Positions 7,711 to 17,485 of a stretch of DNA of 64,000 bases are shown piece after piece. The DNA comes from Roseobacter sp. GAI101 (GTDB lineage Bacteria > Pseudomonadota > Alphaproteobacteria > Rhodobacterales > Rhodobacteraceae), in assembly GCF_000156335.1 (NCBI RefSeq), contig NZ_DS999213.1, positions 675,350-739,349 on the forward strand, written 5' to 3'. Both the position numbers and the translations under genes were made by a program. The number at the start of each line of letters is the position of its first letter. The stretch's first letter is position 1. The notes under the pieces are model-generated. The model did not search any database and was not told the DNA's origin. It worked only from the letters and a program-made list of their open reading frames with translations.

Positions 7711-9855
7711 ATGCGCCTGATTGCTTTCATCGTACTGACATTGCTGCCCCTGCGGGCCTTGGCACAAGACATGACCGAGCCGGCCGCGATGCTGGTGGCG
7801 GATGATCTGTTCATCACCCGCGACCGTGTTCTGGTGGCCCAGGGCAACGTCGAGGCCTTTCAGGGTGACATCCGTATCCGCGCCCAGGCGATCCGCTATG
7901 ACGGCCAGACAGGATCGCTGATCATCGAAGGACCTATCGTGCTGAATGACGGGTCGGGCACGGTAATCTTGGCAGACGCCGCCACCTTGGATCAAGGCCT
8001 GCAAAACGGTTTGTTGCGCGGCGCGCGGATGATCCTGAACGAACAGCTTCAACTGGCCGCCGTGCAGATCGACCGCGTCGATGGCCGTTACAGCCAGCTC
8101 TATAAAACTGCCGTGACGTCGTGCAAGGTTTGCACCGACGGCGAAGTGCCCTTGTGGCAGATCCGGGCGCGCCGCGTGATCCATGACGAGGCGGCGCAAC
8201 AGCTTTATTTCGACGATGCGACCTTTCACATCCGGTCCGTCCCGGTGTTCTATCTACCCCGCCTGCGGCTGCCCGACCCGACGCTGGACCGCGCCACGGG
8301 GTTCCTAGCCCCCCGCGTGCGGACCACCTCGCAGCTCGCGACCGGCCTGAAAATTCCGTATTTCATCAAGCTGGGTGAAAGCCGCGACCTGACCCTCACT
8401 CCCTATATCTCAACCGCGACACGGACCCTGGAATTCCGCTACCGGCAGGCTTTCACCAGCGGCCGGATCGAATTCAACGGGGCCTATTCCCGCGATGACC
8501 AGCTTCCTGACGAGAGGCGCGGCTATCTTTTTGGCACGGGCGCTTTCGACATGGGCGGCGATTACAAGCTGAGCTTCACCATCGAGACCGTCAGTGACGA
8601 GGCCTATTTTACCGAATACGGCTATTCCGACGAAGACCGCCTGCGCAGCGATGTGACCCTGTCGCGGACACGGCGCGACAGCTATTTCCGCACCAGCTTG
8701 TACAATTTTGAATCGCTGCGCCCCGGCGAGGTGAATGCCACCCTGCCCACACTGGTGATCGACAGCGAATTCGAACAGCGGTTTTTCCCCAAATCCGTTG
8801 GCGGAGAAGTCCGCCTGTCCCTGCAGGCCCACAGTCACCGGCGCAGCTCCGACCGGGATACCGACGGGCCGGATGCGGATCTGATCACCGACGGGCGCGA
8901 TATGGCGCGGATCAACGGCAAGCTCGAATATCTGCGCCGTTTCACCCACGGATCAGGTGTCGTGATGGATGCGCGCACCGGTGCGACGTTCAACTTCTTC
9001 GACATCAGCCAAGACCGCAGCTTTGCCCAGAACCACTATGATCTGGCTCCTTTCGCGGCGCTCGCCCTGAGCTATCCGATGGTCCGGCGCGGTGCCGGGG
9101 ATGTCACGCAGGTCCTGACCCCGCTGGCGCAGATCGGCTGGACGGGGGGCGACCGTCTGGACATCCCCAATGACGAAAGCAGTCGCGTTGAATTTGACCA
9201 GGGCAATCTGCTGACCCTGTCCCGCTTTCCCCGCCCTGATCGCCGGGAACGCGGTGCCGTGGCCGCTGTCGGCGTCAGCTGGTCTCGGATCGATCCGGCC
9301 GGTTGGGATGCGCATCTATCGGCGGGTCAGGTGTTTCGGGATATTTTTGACCCTGCGTTCTCTGACACTTCAGGGCTGTCCGGTACCCGCTCCGACGTGT
9401 TGCTGGCGGGTCAGATCCGCAACAGCGCGGGCATGTCCCTGACCGCACGTACACTGATCGATACCGATTTCGAGATTTCCAAGGCAGAGCTGCGCGGCGC
9501 ATGGTCGTTCAATAAAGCCAGCCTTGCGGGGACCTATGTCTGGCTCGAGGCCGACCCCGATGAAGACCGCGCGCTGGCCGTGTCTGAGGTCTCCCTTGAT
9601 GGGACCTATGACATCGGCAAGCATTGGACGGCCAGTGCCGATCTGCGCTATGACGTCGAAAACAACGACGCCGCGACTGCAGGGCTGGGGCTGACCTACA
9701 ACAACGAATGCGTCAGCGTCGACCTTTCGGTCCGCCGGCGCTATACCTCTTCAACAAGTGTTGAGCCCTCGACAGATATCGGGTTTAACATCGGTCTGCG
9801 GGGCTTCTCGGCCTCCAGCGGAACAGAAAGATATGTGCGATCATGTGGGAAGTAA
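7711..9855 (+). CDS. lptD: LPS assembly outer membrane protein LptD
   Basis: The 714-residue protein begins with a signal peptide (MRLIAFIVLTLLPLRALAQ) and an OstA/LptA-like jellyroll region (VLVAQGNVEAFQGDIRIRAQ). A long beta-barrel region rich in alternating polar and aromatic strands makes up the rest. Cysteines in TSCKVC, NNECVS and the terminal VRSCGK could form the disulfides needed for LptD maturation in other species. The start at 7711 lies one base after the lptG stop with GAGG upstream. An ATG at 7702 is an alternative. The reading frame stays open far upstream inside lptG, which is not meaningful. Confidence 0.93.
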   Translation: MRLIAFIVLTLLPLRALAQDMTEPAAMLVADDLFITRDRVLVAQGNVEAFQGDIRIRAQAIRYDGQTGSLIIEGPIVLNDGSGTVILADAATLDQGLQNGLLRGARMILNEQLQLAAVQIDRVDGRYSQLYKTAVTSCKVCTDGEVPLWQIRARRVIHDEAAQQLYFDDATFHIRSVPVFYLPRLRLPDPTLDRATGFLAPRVRTTSQLATGLKIPYFIKLGESRDLTLTPYISTATRTLEFRYRQAFTSGRIEFNGAYSRDDQLPDERRGYLFGTGAFDMGGDYKLSFTIETVSDEAYFTEYGYSDEDRLRSDVTLSRTRRDSYFRTSLYNFESLRPGEVNATLPTLVIDSEFEQRFFPKSVGGEVRLSLQAHSHRRSSDRDTDGPDADLITDGRDMARINGKLEYLRRFTHGSGVVMDARTGATFNFFDISQDRSFAQNHYDLAPFAALALSYPMVRRGAGDVTQVLTPLAQIGWTGGDRLDIPNDESSRVEFDQGNLLTLSRFPRPDRRERGAVAAVGVSWSRIDPAGWDAHLSAGQVFRDIFDPAFSDTSGLSGTRSDVLLAGQIRNSAGMSLTARTLIDTDFEISKAELRGAWSFNKASLAGTYVWLEADPDEDRALAVSEVSLDGTYDIGKHWTASADLRYDVENNDAATAGLGLTYNNECVSVDLSVRRRYTSSTSVEPSTDIGFNIGLRGFSASSGTERYVRSCGK

Positions 9856-9860
9856 CCAAG

Positions 9861-11078
9861 ATGAACCTGAACCGTCTGACACGCAGCATCGGCCTGATCG
9901 GCCTTGCCCTGATGACAGCGACACCGCTTGCCGCGCAGAACCTCTTTGCGCCTGTCGCGCGCGTCAATGAATCTGTCGTGACAGAATTCGAGGTCCAGCA
10001 ACGCCAGCGCTTCTTGCAGCTGCTCAATGCGCCCGGTGCCACGCGCGACGGGGCGCTGACGTCGCTGATTGACGAACGCCTGCGCAACGAGGCCGTGGCC
10101 GAGGCCGGTATCGCCCTGACCCCCGAAGGGATCGAGGACAGCCTGACCGAATTCGCCGCCCGCGCCAACCTGAGCACGGCGGAATTCACCTCCGCCCTGG
10201 AGCGGTCCGGTGTGGCCAAAGAGACGTTTCGCGATTTCGTCGTGAATTCCGTCGGCTGGCGTGAATTGATCCGCGCGCGTTACAATGCGCGGGTGCAGAT
10301 CACCGACGCCGAAATCAATCGCGCGCTTGGTGCCACCCGTGGGGGCGGCGTGCGCGTGCTGCTGTCCGAGATCATCATCCCCGCCCCGCCCAAAGATGCG
10401 GCACGGGTAAACGCACTGGCTGAACAGATCGCACAAAGCCGGTCCGCGGCCGAATTTTCTGGCTTTGCCAGCCGTTACTCCGCGACCGCATCGCGCGGCC
10501 GGGGCGGTCGGCTGGAGTGGCAAGACTTGTCAAGCCTCCCCCCGAGCCTGCAACCTTTGATCCTTGGCCTCGCACCCGGAGAGGTGACCGCACCGCTGCC
10601 GATTCCAAACGCCGTCGCCTTGTTCCAACTGCGTGATATTCAGGAAACAGGGGCCGCGACACCGGTCTATTCCGCCATCGAATATGCGGCTTATTACATT
10701 GCAGGTGGCCGCAGCGAGGCTGCCTTGGCTCAGGCCCAGACCCTGCGCGGTCGCGTCGACACGTGCAATGACCTTTACGGGGTTGCCAAGGGCCAGCCTG
10801 CAGAGGTGCTTGAGCGCGTTACCAAGGCACCTGCCGAAATCCCCCAGGACATCGCGATCGAATTGTCCAAGCTGGACCCGGGCGAGGTCTCGACGGCCCT
10901 GACCCGTGCGAACGGACAAACCCTGATGTTCCTGATGATGTGTGACCGCACCAGTGCTTCCAATCAGGATACGTCGCGCACCGATGTGGCCAACGCCCTG
11001 CGTCAGGAACGTCTGTCGGGCTATGCCGACCAGCTTTTGGAACAGCTTCGGGCGGACGCGCGCATCGTGCGCAAATGA
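9861..11078 (+). CDS. surA: Periplasmic peptidyl-prolyl isomerase SurA
   Basis: The 405-residue protein has a signal peptide ending TATPLAAQN, an N-terminal chaperone domain (VARVNESVVTEFEVQQRQRF) and one parvulin domain (VRVLLSEIIIP ... FASRYSATASRGRGGRLEW ... LAPGEVTAPLPI). A C-terminal segment carries a degraded second PPIase region. SurA escorts outer membrane proteins, LptD among them, through the periplasm, which fits its place directly after lptD. The start five bases after the lptD stop, with GGGAAG upstream, gives a clean signal peptide. ATG at 9843 would add six residues. Confidence 0.9.
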   Translation: MNLNRLTRSIGLIGLALMTATPLAAQNLFAPVARVNESVVTEFEVQQRQRFLQLLNAPGATRDGALTSLIDERLRNEAVAEAGIALTPEGIEDSLTEFAARANLSTAEFTSALERSGVAKETFRDFVVNSVGWRELIRARYNARVQITDAEINRALGATRGGGVRVLLSEIIIPAPPKDAARVNALAEQIAQSRSAAEFSGFASRYSATASRGRGGRLEWQDLSSLPPSLQPLILGLAPGEVTAPLPIPNAVALFQLRDIQETGAATPVYSAIEYAAYYIAGGRSEAALAQAQTLRGRVDTCNDLYGVAKGQPAEVLERVTKAPAEIPQDIAIELSKLDPGEVSTALTRANGQTLMFLMMCDRTSASNQDTSRTDVANALRQERLSGYADQLLEQLRADARIVRK

Positions 11079-12058
11079 CGTCGCCGGACAGTTTTTCCGA
11101 CAGACCTGTCGTTATCTCCTGCGGAGAGCCGTCGGGCATCGGTCCCGAAGTGGCCGCCCGCGCGTGGGCAAAACTTGCCGGAGAACTGCCCGTGGTCTGG
11201 TTGGGTGATCCGCGTCATCTGCCCCGCGACATCCCCCATGTGGTGATCGACCGGATGGATCACGCGCTGAGCGCAGGCAAGGACGCGCTGCCGGTCATTG
11301 CCCACCCTTTCATGGCCGACGCCGTTCCCGGCCAGCCCGATCCGGCCAATGCCCAGGGCGTCATCGACGTGATTGCCCGCGGTGTGGCCATGGTACGGGC
11401 CGGTCAGGCCTGTGCGCTGACCACGGCTCCGATCCATAAAAAGGCGCTCAAGGACGGGGCCGATTTCGCCTATCCCGGGCATACTGAATATCTCGCGGCT
11501 CTCGCCGATATCGACGATGTGGTGATGATGCTGGCATCGGATCAGTTGCGCGTGGTACCTGCCACCATCCACATCGCCCTCGACCAGGTCCCGACGGCGC
11601 TGACCCCTGCCCATTTGCGCCGCGTGATTGAAATAACCGCCGCAGGCCTGCAACGCCAATTCGGGATTGCCAAACCGCGCCTTGCCATCGCGGGGCTGAA
11701 CCCGCACGCAGGCGAAGGCGGCACCATGGGCCGGCAGGAATGCGACTGGATGATCCCTCTGATCCGGGACATGCAGGCCGAGGGCTATGATCTCATCGGT
11801 CCCTTGCCCGCCGACACGATGTTTCACGCCGCCGCCCGCGCGCGCTATGACGCTGCAATCGCAATGTACCATGATCAGGCCTTGATCCCGATCAAGACCC
11901 TCGACTTTGACCGCGGCGTAAACGTCACCCTTGGCCTGCCCTTCATCCGCACGTCGCCTGATCACGGCACGGCCTTTGACATCGCAGGCCAGAACATTGC
12001 GAACCCCAGCAGCATGATCGAGGCCATTCGCCTTGCATATAAGATGGCGCAGTCGTGA
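11075..12058 (+). CDS. pdxA: 4-hydroxythreonine-4-phosphate dehydrogenase
   Basis: The 327-residue PdxA oxidises 4-phosphohydroxy-L-threonine in the DXP-dependent pyridoxal phosphate pathway. Family blocks are [14 protein letters not shown] at the N-terminus, [38 protein letters not shown] with metal-site histidine, [12 protein letters not shown] and [16 protein letters not shown]. The start overlaps the surA stop (ATGA). The surA-pdxA-rsmA order is widespread in Proteobacteria. Confidence 0.95.
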   Translation: MTSPDSFSDRPVVISCGEPSGIGPEVAARAWAKLAGELPVVWLGDPRHLPRDIPHVVIDRMDHALSAGKDALPVIAHPFMADAVPGQPDPANAQGVIDVIARGVAMVRAGQACALTTAPIHKKALKDGADFAYPGHTEYLAALADIDDVVMMLASDQLRVVPATIHIALDQVPTALTPAHLRRVIEITAAGLQRQFGIAKPRLAIAGLNPHAGEGGTMGRQECDWMIPLIRDMQAEGYDLIGPLPADTMFHAAARARYDAAIAMYHDQALIPIKTLDFDRGVNVTLGLPFIRTSPDHGTAFDIAGQNIANPSSMIEAIRLAYKMAQS

Positions 12059-12140
12059 TGCTTCTCTGGCTCTTAAATATCCTCGCCGAAGGCATAAATC
12101 CCTTCTGGCGCACGCTTTCCTCAAACACATCAGGCGACAC
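12059..12140. repeat. pdxA-rsmA spacer with degenerate copy of the dispersed repeat
   Basis: Bases 12061-12072 (CTTCTCTGGCTC) are identical to the first 12 bases of copies A and B and are followed by the same AAATATCC. The GC hairpin is replaced by CGCCGAAGGC. This suggests a decayed copy or the conserved 5' half only. The stretch is inside an operon between genes of the same direction, so termination here is unlikely. Confidence 0.55.
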
Positions 12141-12983
12141 ATGAGCACCATAGACAGCCTGCCGCCCCTGCGCGATGTGATCAACACCCATGACCTCAAA
12201 GCGCGTAAATCGCTGGGCCAGAACTTCTTGCTTGATCTGAACCTGACCGCAAGGATCGCGCGCCATGCAGGCGACTTGACCGCCTGCGACGTGCTGGAAA
12301 TCGGCCCCGGCCCCGGTGGCCTGACCCGGGCGTTGCTGTCCGAGGGCGCGCGCCATGTGCTGGCGATTGAAAAGGACGCGCGCTGCCTGCCTGCGCTGGC
12401 CGAAATCGCCGATGCCTATCCCGGTCGCCTGACTGTGATCGAAGGGGATGCGCTTGATATTGATCCGCTGGCCCATCTAAAGCCGCCGATCCGGATTGCG
12501 GCGAACCTGCCCTATAACGTTGGAACGGAGTTGCTGGTCCGCTGGCTCACCCCGCCGGACTGGCCGCCGTTCTGGGAAAGCCTGACGTTGATGTTCCAGC
12601 GCGAGGTGGCCGAACGGATCGTGGCCAAGCCGGGGTCCAAGGCCTACGGTCGCCTGGCACTGCTGGCGCAGTGGCGGGCGGATGCGCGCATCGTGATGCA
12701 CTTGCCCCCCGAAGCGTTCACCCCCGCGCCAAAGGTGTCTTCGGCCGTGGTGCATCTGACTGCCTTGCCAGAGCCCCGCTTTCCTGCGGACCCCGCCATC
12801 TTGTCGCGCATCGTCGCCACCGCGTTCAATCAGCGGCGCAAGATGCTGCGGTCCGCGCTGAAGGGCGTTGCCCCCGACATCGAAGACCGCCTGATCGCAG
12901 CGGGTCTGAAACCTACAGACCGCGCCGAACAGATCCCGCTTGAGGGGTTCTGCGCTTTGGCCCGCGAAATTGCGAAGCTCTGA
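12141..12983 (+). CDS. rsmA: 16S rRNA (adenine1518-N6/adenine1519-N6)-dimethyltransferase
   Basis: The 280-residue KsgA/RsmA dimethylates two adenosines in the 3' terminal hairpin of 16S rRNA during 30S maturation. Visible elements are [10 protein letters not shown], the SAM-binding [26 protein letters not shown], and the catalytic [11 protein letters not shown] (NLPY motif IV). The C-terminal [15 protein letters not shown] is also typical. AGGCGA lies ahead of the ATG. The gene closes the lptF-rsmA run and is followed by an intrinsic terminator. Confidence 0.95.
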   Translation: MSTIDSLPPLRDVINTHDLKARKSLGQNFLLDLNLTARIARHAGDLTACDVLEIGPGPGGLTRALLSEGARHVLAIEKDARCLPALAEIADAYPGRLTVIEGDALDIDPLAHLKPPIRIAANLPYNVGTELLVRWLTPPDWPPFWESLTLMFQREVAERIVAKPGSKAYGRLALLAQWRADARIVMHLPPEAFTPAPKVSSAVVHLTALPEPRFPADPAILSRIVATAFNQRRKMLRSALKGVAPDIEDRLIAAGLKPTDRAEQIPLEGFCALAREIAKL

Positions 12984-13017
12984 AGGGGTCAGTAGACACT
13001 CCAGCGCGCTCAAATGC

Positions 13018-13049
13018 AAAAAGGCCCCGACAATCGTCGGGGCCTTTTT
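13018..13049. terminator. Bidirectional intrinsic terminator between rsmA and the DUF4167 gene
   Basis: A perfect 9-bp stem GGCCCCGAC / GTCGGGGCC with the loop AATC is flanked by AAAAA on the left and TTTTT on the right. It can terminate transcripts from both converging genes. Confidence 0.92.
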
Positions 13050-13076
13050 GCTGTCGTTATGTAAAACCGAAACGGA

Positions 13077-13790
13077 TTATTCGGCGGCCTTGGGTTGATC
13101 GCCTGTCGCTTGATCAGCGCCTGCCCCGTCACCACTGTCACCTTCCGCCTTGGGTTGCGGCTTGCGGCGTGGCGCGCGGCGGGGTTTCGGCTTGCTTTCC
13201 GGCGTATCGACCAGATTGCTTTCCTCTGCGCTGCTTTCATCCGATGTGCTTTCAGACTGGCCGGCGTCCTCTGCGGGCTTGGAGCGGCTGCGGCGACGCT
13301 TGGGCTGCTCGGCTTGGTCCTTTGGCGCGTCTGGTTGCGCGTCACTTGGTTGAGCATTCACAGGCTGATCGCTTTCATCATGGCCCTGCTGATTCCCTTG
13401 GCCCGCGTTTGCAGCCTCACGTTCCTGACGTTCGGCACGCTCGCGGTCACGTTCCGCCTGACGTTCCCGGTTCTGGCGTTCCTGTTCTTCCTGACGCTCG
13501 CGCTGCTGGCGCTCCTGCTCCTCGCGGCGCTGGTCGATTTCGCGCTGCGCTTCGGACAGCATGCGCAGGTAATGTTCGGCATGTTGTTGAAAGTTTTCAG
13601 CCGCCACGCGGTCATTGCTCAGCTGTGCGTCGCGTGCCAGCTGGTTATATTTCTCAATGACTTGTTGCGGCGTGCCGCGCACTTTGCCTTCGGGGCCAGA
13701 ACTGTCGAACACGCGGTTGACGACATTGCCACCCTGCGGTTGACGGTTGCGATTGTTCTTGGACCGGGACCGTGATCTGGAAGATTTCAT
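13077..13790 (-). CDS. DUF4167 domain protein, disordered and highly charged
   Basis: The 237-residue protein starts with a basic segment (MKSSRSRSRSKNNRNRQPQ) followed by the conserved DUF4167 core (VNRVFDSSGPEGKVRGTPQQVIEKYNQLARDA ... AAENFQQHAEHYLRML, split by short gaps). A long Arg/Glu/Gln-rich stretch then leads into an Ala/Pro/Lys low-complexity tail. The family is common in alphaproteobacteria and looks RNA- or ribosome-associated, but no function is established to my knowledge. The tail is probably disordered. It shares a terminator with rsmA. Confidence 0.85.
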   Translation of the reverse strand: MKSSRSRSRSKNNRNRQPQGGNVVNRVFDSSGPEGKVRGTPQQVIEKYNQLARDAQLSNDRVAAENFQQHAEHYLRMLSEAQREIDQRREEQERQQRERQEEQERQNRERQAERDRERAERQEREAANAGQGNQQGHDESDQPVNAQPSDAQPDAPKDQAEQPKRRRSRSKPAEDAGQSESTSDESSAEESNLVDTPESKPKPRRAPRRKPQPKAEGDSGDGAGADQATGDQPKAAE

Positions 13791-14006
13791 GTAATCAGTT
13801 CAGCCTTGTTATGCTGGGCTTCGATAAAAAGCTGCCGGATACGTCCGTATCCTACGAGAGCGAGCCTTACGGTTTGTTGGGCTTAACGCCGCGCGGGACC
13901 ACCAAATGGCATCCACCGCTGCAACACCCTTGAATAAACACGGCTGTGGTTTTGGGGCAAGTGTAAACTGCGCAAAATCTGACCGAACCGCGATTTTTTG
14001 CCGCGT

Positions 14007-14849
14007 TTATGCCGGAGTGTCCGCCCAAAGGACACGGTCGCGCCCGTCGAGGTCTGGCAGAATGCGCACACGGCCCCAGCCTGCGTCCCTGAAAATCTGT
14101 GCAACGTCCGGCCCCTGCTGCCAGCCGATTTCGGCCAAAACCCGTCCCGTGGCCGTCAGATAGCCTTGCGCCTGGGATGCGATGACACGGTAGGCGCTTA
14201 GCCCGTCCAGCCCATCGGTCAGGGCCATTTCGGGTTCATGCAACCGCAATTCGGGTGCGACGCCTGCCATTTCGCTTTTCGCAAGATAAGGCGGGTTCGC
14301 CACGATCAGATCAAAGCGGCCTTCGGCGGCGGCAAACCAGTCTGATTGCCGGATATCAGCGCGCGCCGCCACACCGTGCAAGACCGCATTGGCGCTGGCT
14401 TGCAGGCAAGCCGCCTCGGACAGATCAAGGCCCAATCCGCGTGCCTCTGGGCGTTCGGCCAGAAGCGTCACCAGAATGCAGCCTGATCCCGTCCCAAGGT
14501 CCATGACGGTGTCAAACGCTTCGGACAGGGCCAGTTCGATCAAGGTTTCGGTCTCAGGGCGCGGATCCAGCACATCGCGGCTGATCTTGAAATCGCGCCC
14601 GTAAAACGCGCGTTGCCCGACCAGATGGGAAACCGGCACCCGAACGGCGCGCAAGGCGATCAGGGTTTCAAAGCGTTCGGCGATCTCGGGAGCGATTTCT
14701 TCGGGGGCAATCAAGGTAACACGTGACGCATCGACCGACGCCGCATGGGCCAGCAGAATCCGCGCATCCCGCGCAGGGTCCGGCACCCCGGCGGCGCGCA
14801 ACCGTGCGGCAGCCGATGCCATGGCCTGGGCTGCGGTGGGCGCGCTCAC
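14007..14849 (-). CDS. prmC: Peptide chain release factor N5-glutamine methyltransferase
   Basis: The 280-residue HemK/PrmC methylates the glutamine of the GGQ motif in release factors. The protein shows an N-terminal helical domain, the conserved [17 protein letters not shown]-binding [16 protein letters not shown], and the catalytic [12 protein letters not shown] (NPPY). The start is a GTG overlapping the prfA stop (GTGA), so the methyltransferase is translationally coupled to its own substrate gene. A spacer of about 216 bp with no recognised gene follows before the DUF4167 gene. Confidence 0.93.
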   Translation of the reverse strand: MSAPTAAQAMASAAARLRAAGVPDPARDARILLAHAASVDASRVTLIAPEEIAPEIAERFETLIALRAVRVPVSHLVGQRAFYGRDFKISRDVLDPRPETETLIELALSEAFDTVMDLGTGSGCILVTLLAERPEARGLGLDLSEAACLQASANAVLHGVAARADIRQSDWFAAAEGRFDLIVANPPYLAKSEMAGVAPELRLHEPEMALTDGLDGLSAYRVIASQAQGYLTATGRVLAEIGWQQGPDVAQIFRDAGWGRVRILPDLDGRDRVLWADTPA

Positions 14850-15901
14850 TGTCCCATCTCCGCCAGCATGCGGGCCTGGGCGTCGGCGGTCAGCGCATCG
14901 ATGATCTCGTCCAGATCGCCCTGCAGGATCGCATCAAGCCGGTAGAGCGTCAGATTGATCCGATGATCGGTCATGCGCCCTTGGGGGAAGTTATAGGTGC
15001 GAATCCGCTCTGAGCGATCGCCAGATCCCACCTGCGCCGCCCGGTCGGCAGATCGTTCGCTGTCCACGCGCTGGCGTTCGGCATCATACAGCCGCGCCTT
15101 GAGCACCTGCATCGCGATCTCGCGGTTGCGGTGCTGGGATTTCTCTGACGAGGTCACGACAATCCCGGTGGGAATATGCGTGATGCGCACGGCGGAATCG
15201 GTGGTGTTTACGTGCTGTCCGCCGGCACCCGAACTGCGCATTGTATCAATCCGCAGGTCATTGGGATCGACATGAATATCGACATCCTCGGCTTCGGGCA
15301 GCACAGCGACCGTCGCCGCCGACGTATGTATCCGACCGCCACTTTCGGTCGAGGGGACGCGCTGGACGCGGTGCACACCGGATTCGTACTTCAACCGGGC
15401 AAAGACGTTCTGCCCCTTGATATGGGCGACGACCTCTTTGACGCCGCCAAGTTCGGTCAGTTGTTCCTCGATCAGGTCAAACTTCCAGCCCTGGGCTTCG
15501 GCATAACGCTGATACATCCGCAACAGATCAGCCGCGAACAAGGCCGCCTCGTCGCCGCCAGTGCCGGGGCGAATCTCGAGCATGGCAGGTTTGGTGTCAG
15601 CAGCATCCTTGGGCAGCAGCGCAAGTTGCAGGCTGGCCTCGGCCTTGGGAATCTCCGCCTTCAGGCGCGGCAATTCCTCTTCGGCCAGCTCTGCCATCTC
15701 GGGGTCCTTGAGCATGGCGCGCGCGTCGTCCATGTCCTGCAAAAGCTGACGGTACCCTTCGATCTGTTCCACAACGGGACGCAGATCAGCGTATTCCTTG
15801 GCAAGCTTGGCAAAATCCGCGCCGTCTGACCCGGCAGACATCGATGCCTCCAGAAACTGGAAACGTTGGGTAATCTGGGCAAGGCGGTCCATTGGGATCA
15901 T
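14846..15901 (-). CDS. prfA: Peptide chain release factor 1
   Basis: The 351-residue RF1 recognises UAA and UAG. The GGQ motif is in [20 protein letters not shown]. The conserved [19 protein letters not shown]-type block ([16 protein letters not shown]) and [10 protein letters not shown] are present, and the C-terminal [18 protein letters not shown] is intact. The start at [12 protein letters not shown] fits other RF1 proteins. ATG at 15892 is a near alternative, and a 20-residue upstream extension is not conserved. prfA is followed by prmC with overlapping codons. Confidence 0.95.
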   Translation of the reverse strand: MIPMDRLAQITQRFQFLEASMSAGSDGADFAKLAKEYADLRPVVEQIEGYRQLLQDMDDARAMLKDPEMAELAEEELPRLKAEIPKAEASLQLALLPKDAADTKPAMLEIRPGTGGDEAALFAADLLRMYQRYAEAQGWKFDLIEEQLTELGGVKEVVAHIKGQNVFARLKYESGVHRVQRVPSTESGGRIHTSAATVAVLPEAEDVDIHVDPNDLRIDTMRSSGAGGQHVNTTDSAVRITHIPTGIVVTSSEKSQHRNREIAMQVLKARLYDAERQRVDSERSADRAAQVGSGDRSERIRTYNFPQGRMTDHRINLTLYRLDAILQGDLDEIIDALTADAQARMLAEMGQ

Positions 15902-16053
15902 CGCGTTTCTGTCGCTGATGATGACGGTTTGGTCAAGGGCCGCTTTGGGCCGGAGGTGCAATCAGCGGTCAGTTTCCAGCCTTTTTATGCCTGTTCGTTG
16001 ATGCGCAACCATCGGCGAACACAGCTTTTAGCTGGGTCGCGCGGGCGGCTGCC

Positions 16054-16485
16054 CTAGGCCGCTAACCCGATGCTGGTCAAAACCTGTTCCAAACGCTTGC
16101 GGTTGACGCCCATATCCGACTGACCAAAGCGCAAGCGTCCATAGACCACGACGCGGGTTTGCGTGCCTGCATCCTCAGTCGCGATCGTGGTGAAATCGGG
16201 AAACCCCCACAGCAGGGACCGTGTGACATAGACGGTTTGTCCCTGCGCCTGCCCCAGCTTTTGCGTCCTTGGCAGGGCCAGCATCGCTTGGTCGAACTTC
16301 CGTGCCACGTCCGATCCGTCTCCGTCCACCAGTCGCACCGCCCTGAACCCGCCGGCAGACGGATAATCCCCGGGCGCATCGGGGCTTTCCGAGACGGTCC
16401 AGTCTGCAGCCTGCGCCGGGGCAAGCCGGACATAGGCCTGCAAGCCTACGAAGACCGCCACGATAATCCAAAACAATACCATCAT
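16054..16485 (-). CDS. DUF1499 domain protein with N-terminal membrane anchor
   Basis: A protein of about 143 residues has one N-terminal transmembrane segment or signal anchor (MMVLFWIIVAVFVGLQAYVR) followed by a DUF1499-type domain (GGFRAVRLVDGD, LPRTQKLG, VYVTRSLLWGFPDF, VVYGRLRFGQSDMGVNRKR). The start is set at the double Met because AAGGGAAAG lies just upstream. ATG at 16500 is an alternative. Function is unknown; the family contributes small membrane-anchored proteins in many Proteobacteria. It lies 52 bp downstream of the second ureohydrolase and may be in the same transcript. Confidence 0.75.
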   Translation of the reverse strand: MMVLFWIIVAVFVGLQAYVRLAPAQAADWTVSESPDAPGDYPSAGGFRAVRLVDGDGSDVARKFDQAMLALPRTQKLGQAQGQTVYVTRSLLWGFPDFTTIATEDAGTQTRVVVYGRLRFGQSDMGVNRKRLEQVLTSIGLAA

Positions 16486-16537
16486 ACTCTTTCCCTTCAT
16501 TTTGCCCTGAAAACTCCCCGCGGAGTGTCCCGTCTGT

Positions 16538-17485
16538 TCAGCGGTATGCAACGCCGGGCAGAACACACAAGATTTCAAACAGGATATTCGCCCCCGTCAG
16601 CGCGGTATTTCCTGAGGTATCATAGGGCGGTGATACTTCGACCAGATCTGCCCCGACAATGTTCAACCCCTTGAACGCCCGTATCAATTCCATCGCCTGC
16701 GGCGTGGTCAGGCCACCAATCTCCGGTGTGCCCGTGCCGGGCGCAAAGGCCGGATCAAGGCTGTCGATGTCATAGGTGATATAGACTGGCGCATCGCCGA
16801 TATCGCGGCGGATTTCAGCGCCCAGGGGCGACAGGCTGCGGTGCCAAAGATCATGCGCGGGGAACTGCTGAAATCCCCAACCGGCGGCTTCGGTGAAATC
16901 ATCCGCACCGTACCCGGTCCCCCGCAGACCGATCTGATAGGTCTTTTCCGGGATGATCAGCCCTTCTTCATGGGCACGGCGGAACACCGTACCGTGGGTT
17001 TCACGTTCGCCGAACATCTCGTCATTCACATCCGCATGGGCGTCGACGTGGATCAGCGCGACCGGCCCGTGCCGTTTCGATATCGCGCGCAGGATCGGCA
17101 AGGTGATCGAATGGTCGCCGCCAATCGCCAGGGGCATCACGTCGTAGTCCAGGATCGCGTCGTAACTGTCTTTGATGATGGTCAGACTCTCAGACAGCGA
17201 GAAAGTGTTGATCGCCAGATCGCCGATATCGGCCACCTGCAATCCGTCAAAAGGGGCCGCCCCTGTGGCCAGATTGTAGGGCCGCAGCATGGCGCTTTCC
17301 GACCTGACCTGTTTGGGGCCAAAGCGCGTACCCGACCGCCAGGATGTGCCGATGTCCAGCGGAACGCCCAGAACAGCGACGTCCAACCCCTTGAGATCAT
17401 TTGCCGACGGCAGCCGCATAAAGGTGCTTGGCCCCGAAAATCGCGCCAGATCGTTGCCACTGATTGGTTGGTTTTTGTCGGTCAT
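16538..17485 (-). CDS. gbuA: Ureohydrolase, guanidinobutyrase-like (agmatinase family)
   Basis: This 315-residue manganese ureohydrolase shows GGDHSITLP, DAHADVND and DIDSLDPAFAPGTGTPE, the three metal-ligand blocks. RPYNLATGAAPFDG, VADIGDLAINTF and the end VEVSPPYDTSGNTALTGANI closely recall Pseudomonas guanidinobutyrase/guanidinopropionase rather than agmatinase. That comparison is from memory. The likely reaction is 4-guanidinobutyrate plus water to 4-aminobutyrate plus urea. The ATG overlaps the stop of the upstream ureohydrolase (ATGA). Substrate choice between guanidinobutyrate, guanidinopropionate and agmatine needs assay. Confidence 0.72.
   Translation of the reverse strand: MTDKNQPISGNDLARFSGPSTFMRLPSANDLKGLDVAVLGVPLDIGTSWRSGTRFGPKQVRSESAMLRPYNLATGAAPFDGLQVADIGDLAINTFSLSESLTIIKDSYDAILDYDVMPLAIGGDHSITLPILRAISKRHGPVALIHVDAHADVNDEMFGERETHGTVFRRAHEEGLIIPEKTYQIGLRGTGYGADDFTEAAGWGFQQFPAHDLWHRSLSPLGAEIRRDIGDAPVYITYDIDSLDPAFAPGTGTPEIGGLTTPQAMELIRAFKGLNIVGADLVEVSPPYDTSGNTALTGANILFEILCVLPGVAYR

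Noticed and set aside
13837-13852. Hairpin GGATACG-TC-CGTATCC before the DUF4167 gene
   Set aside because: The 7-bp stem with a 2-nt loop is short and the T-run on the minus strand starts several bases away; too weak to call a terminator or operator.
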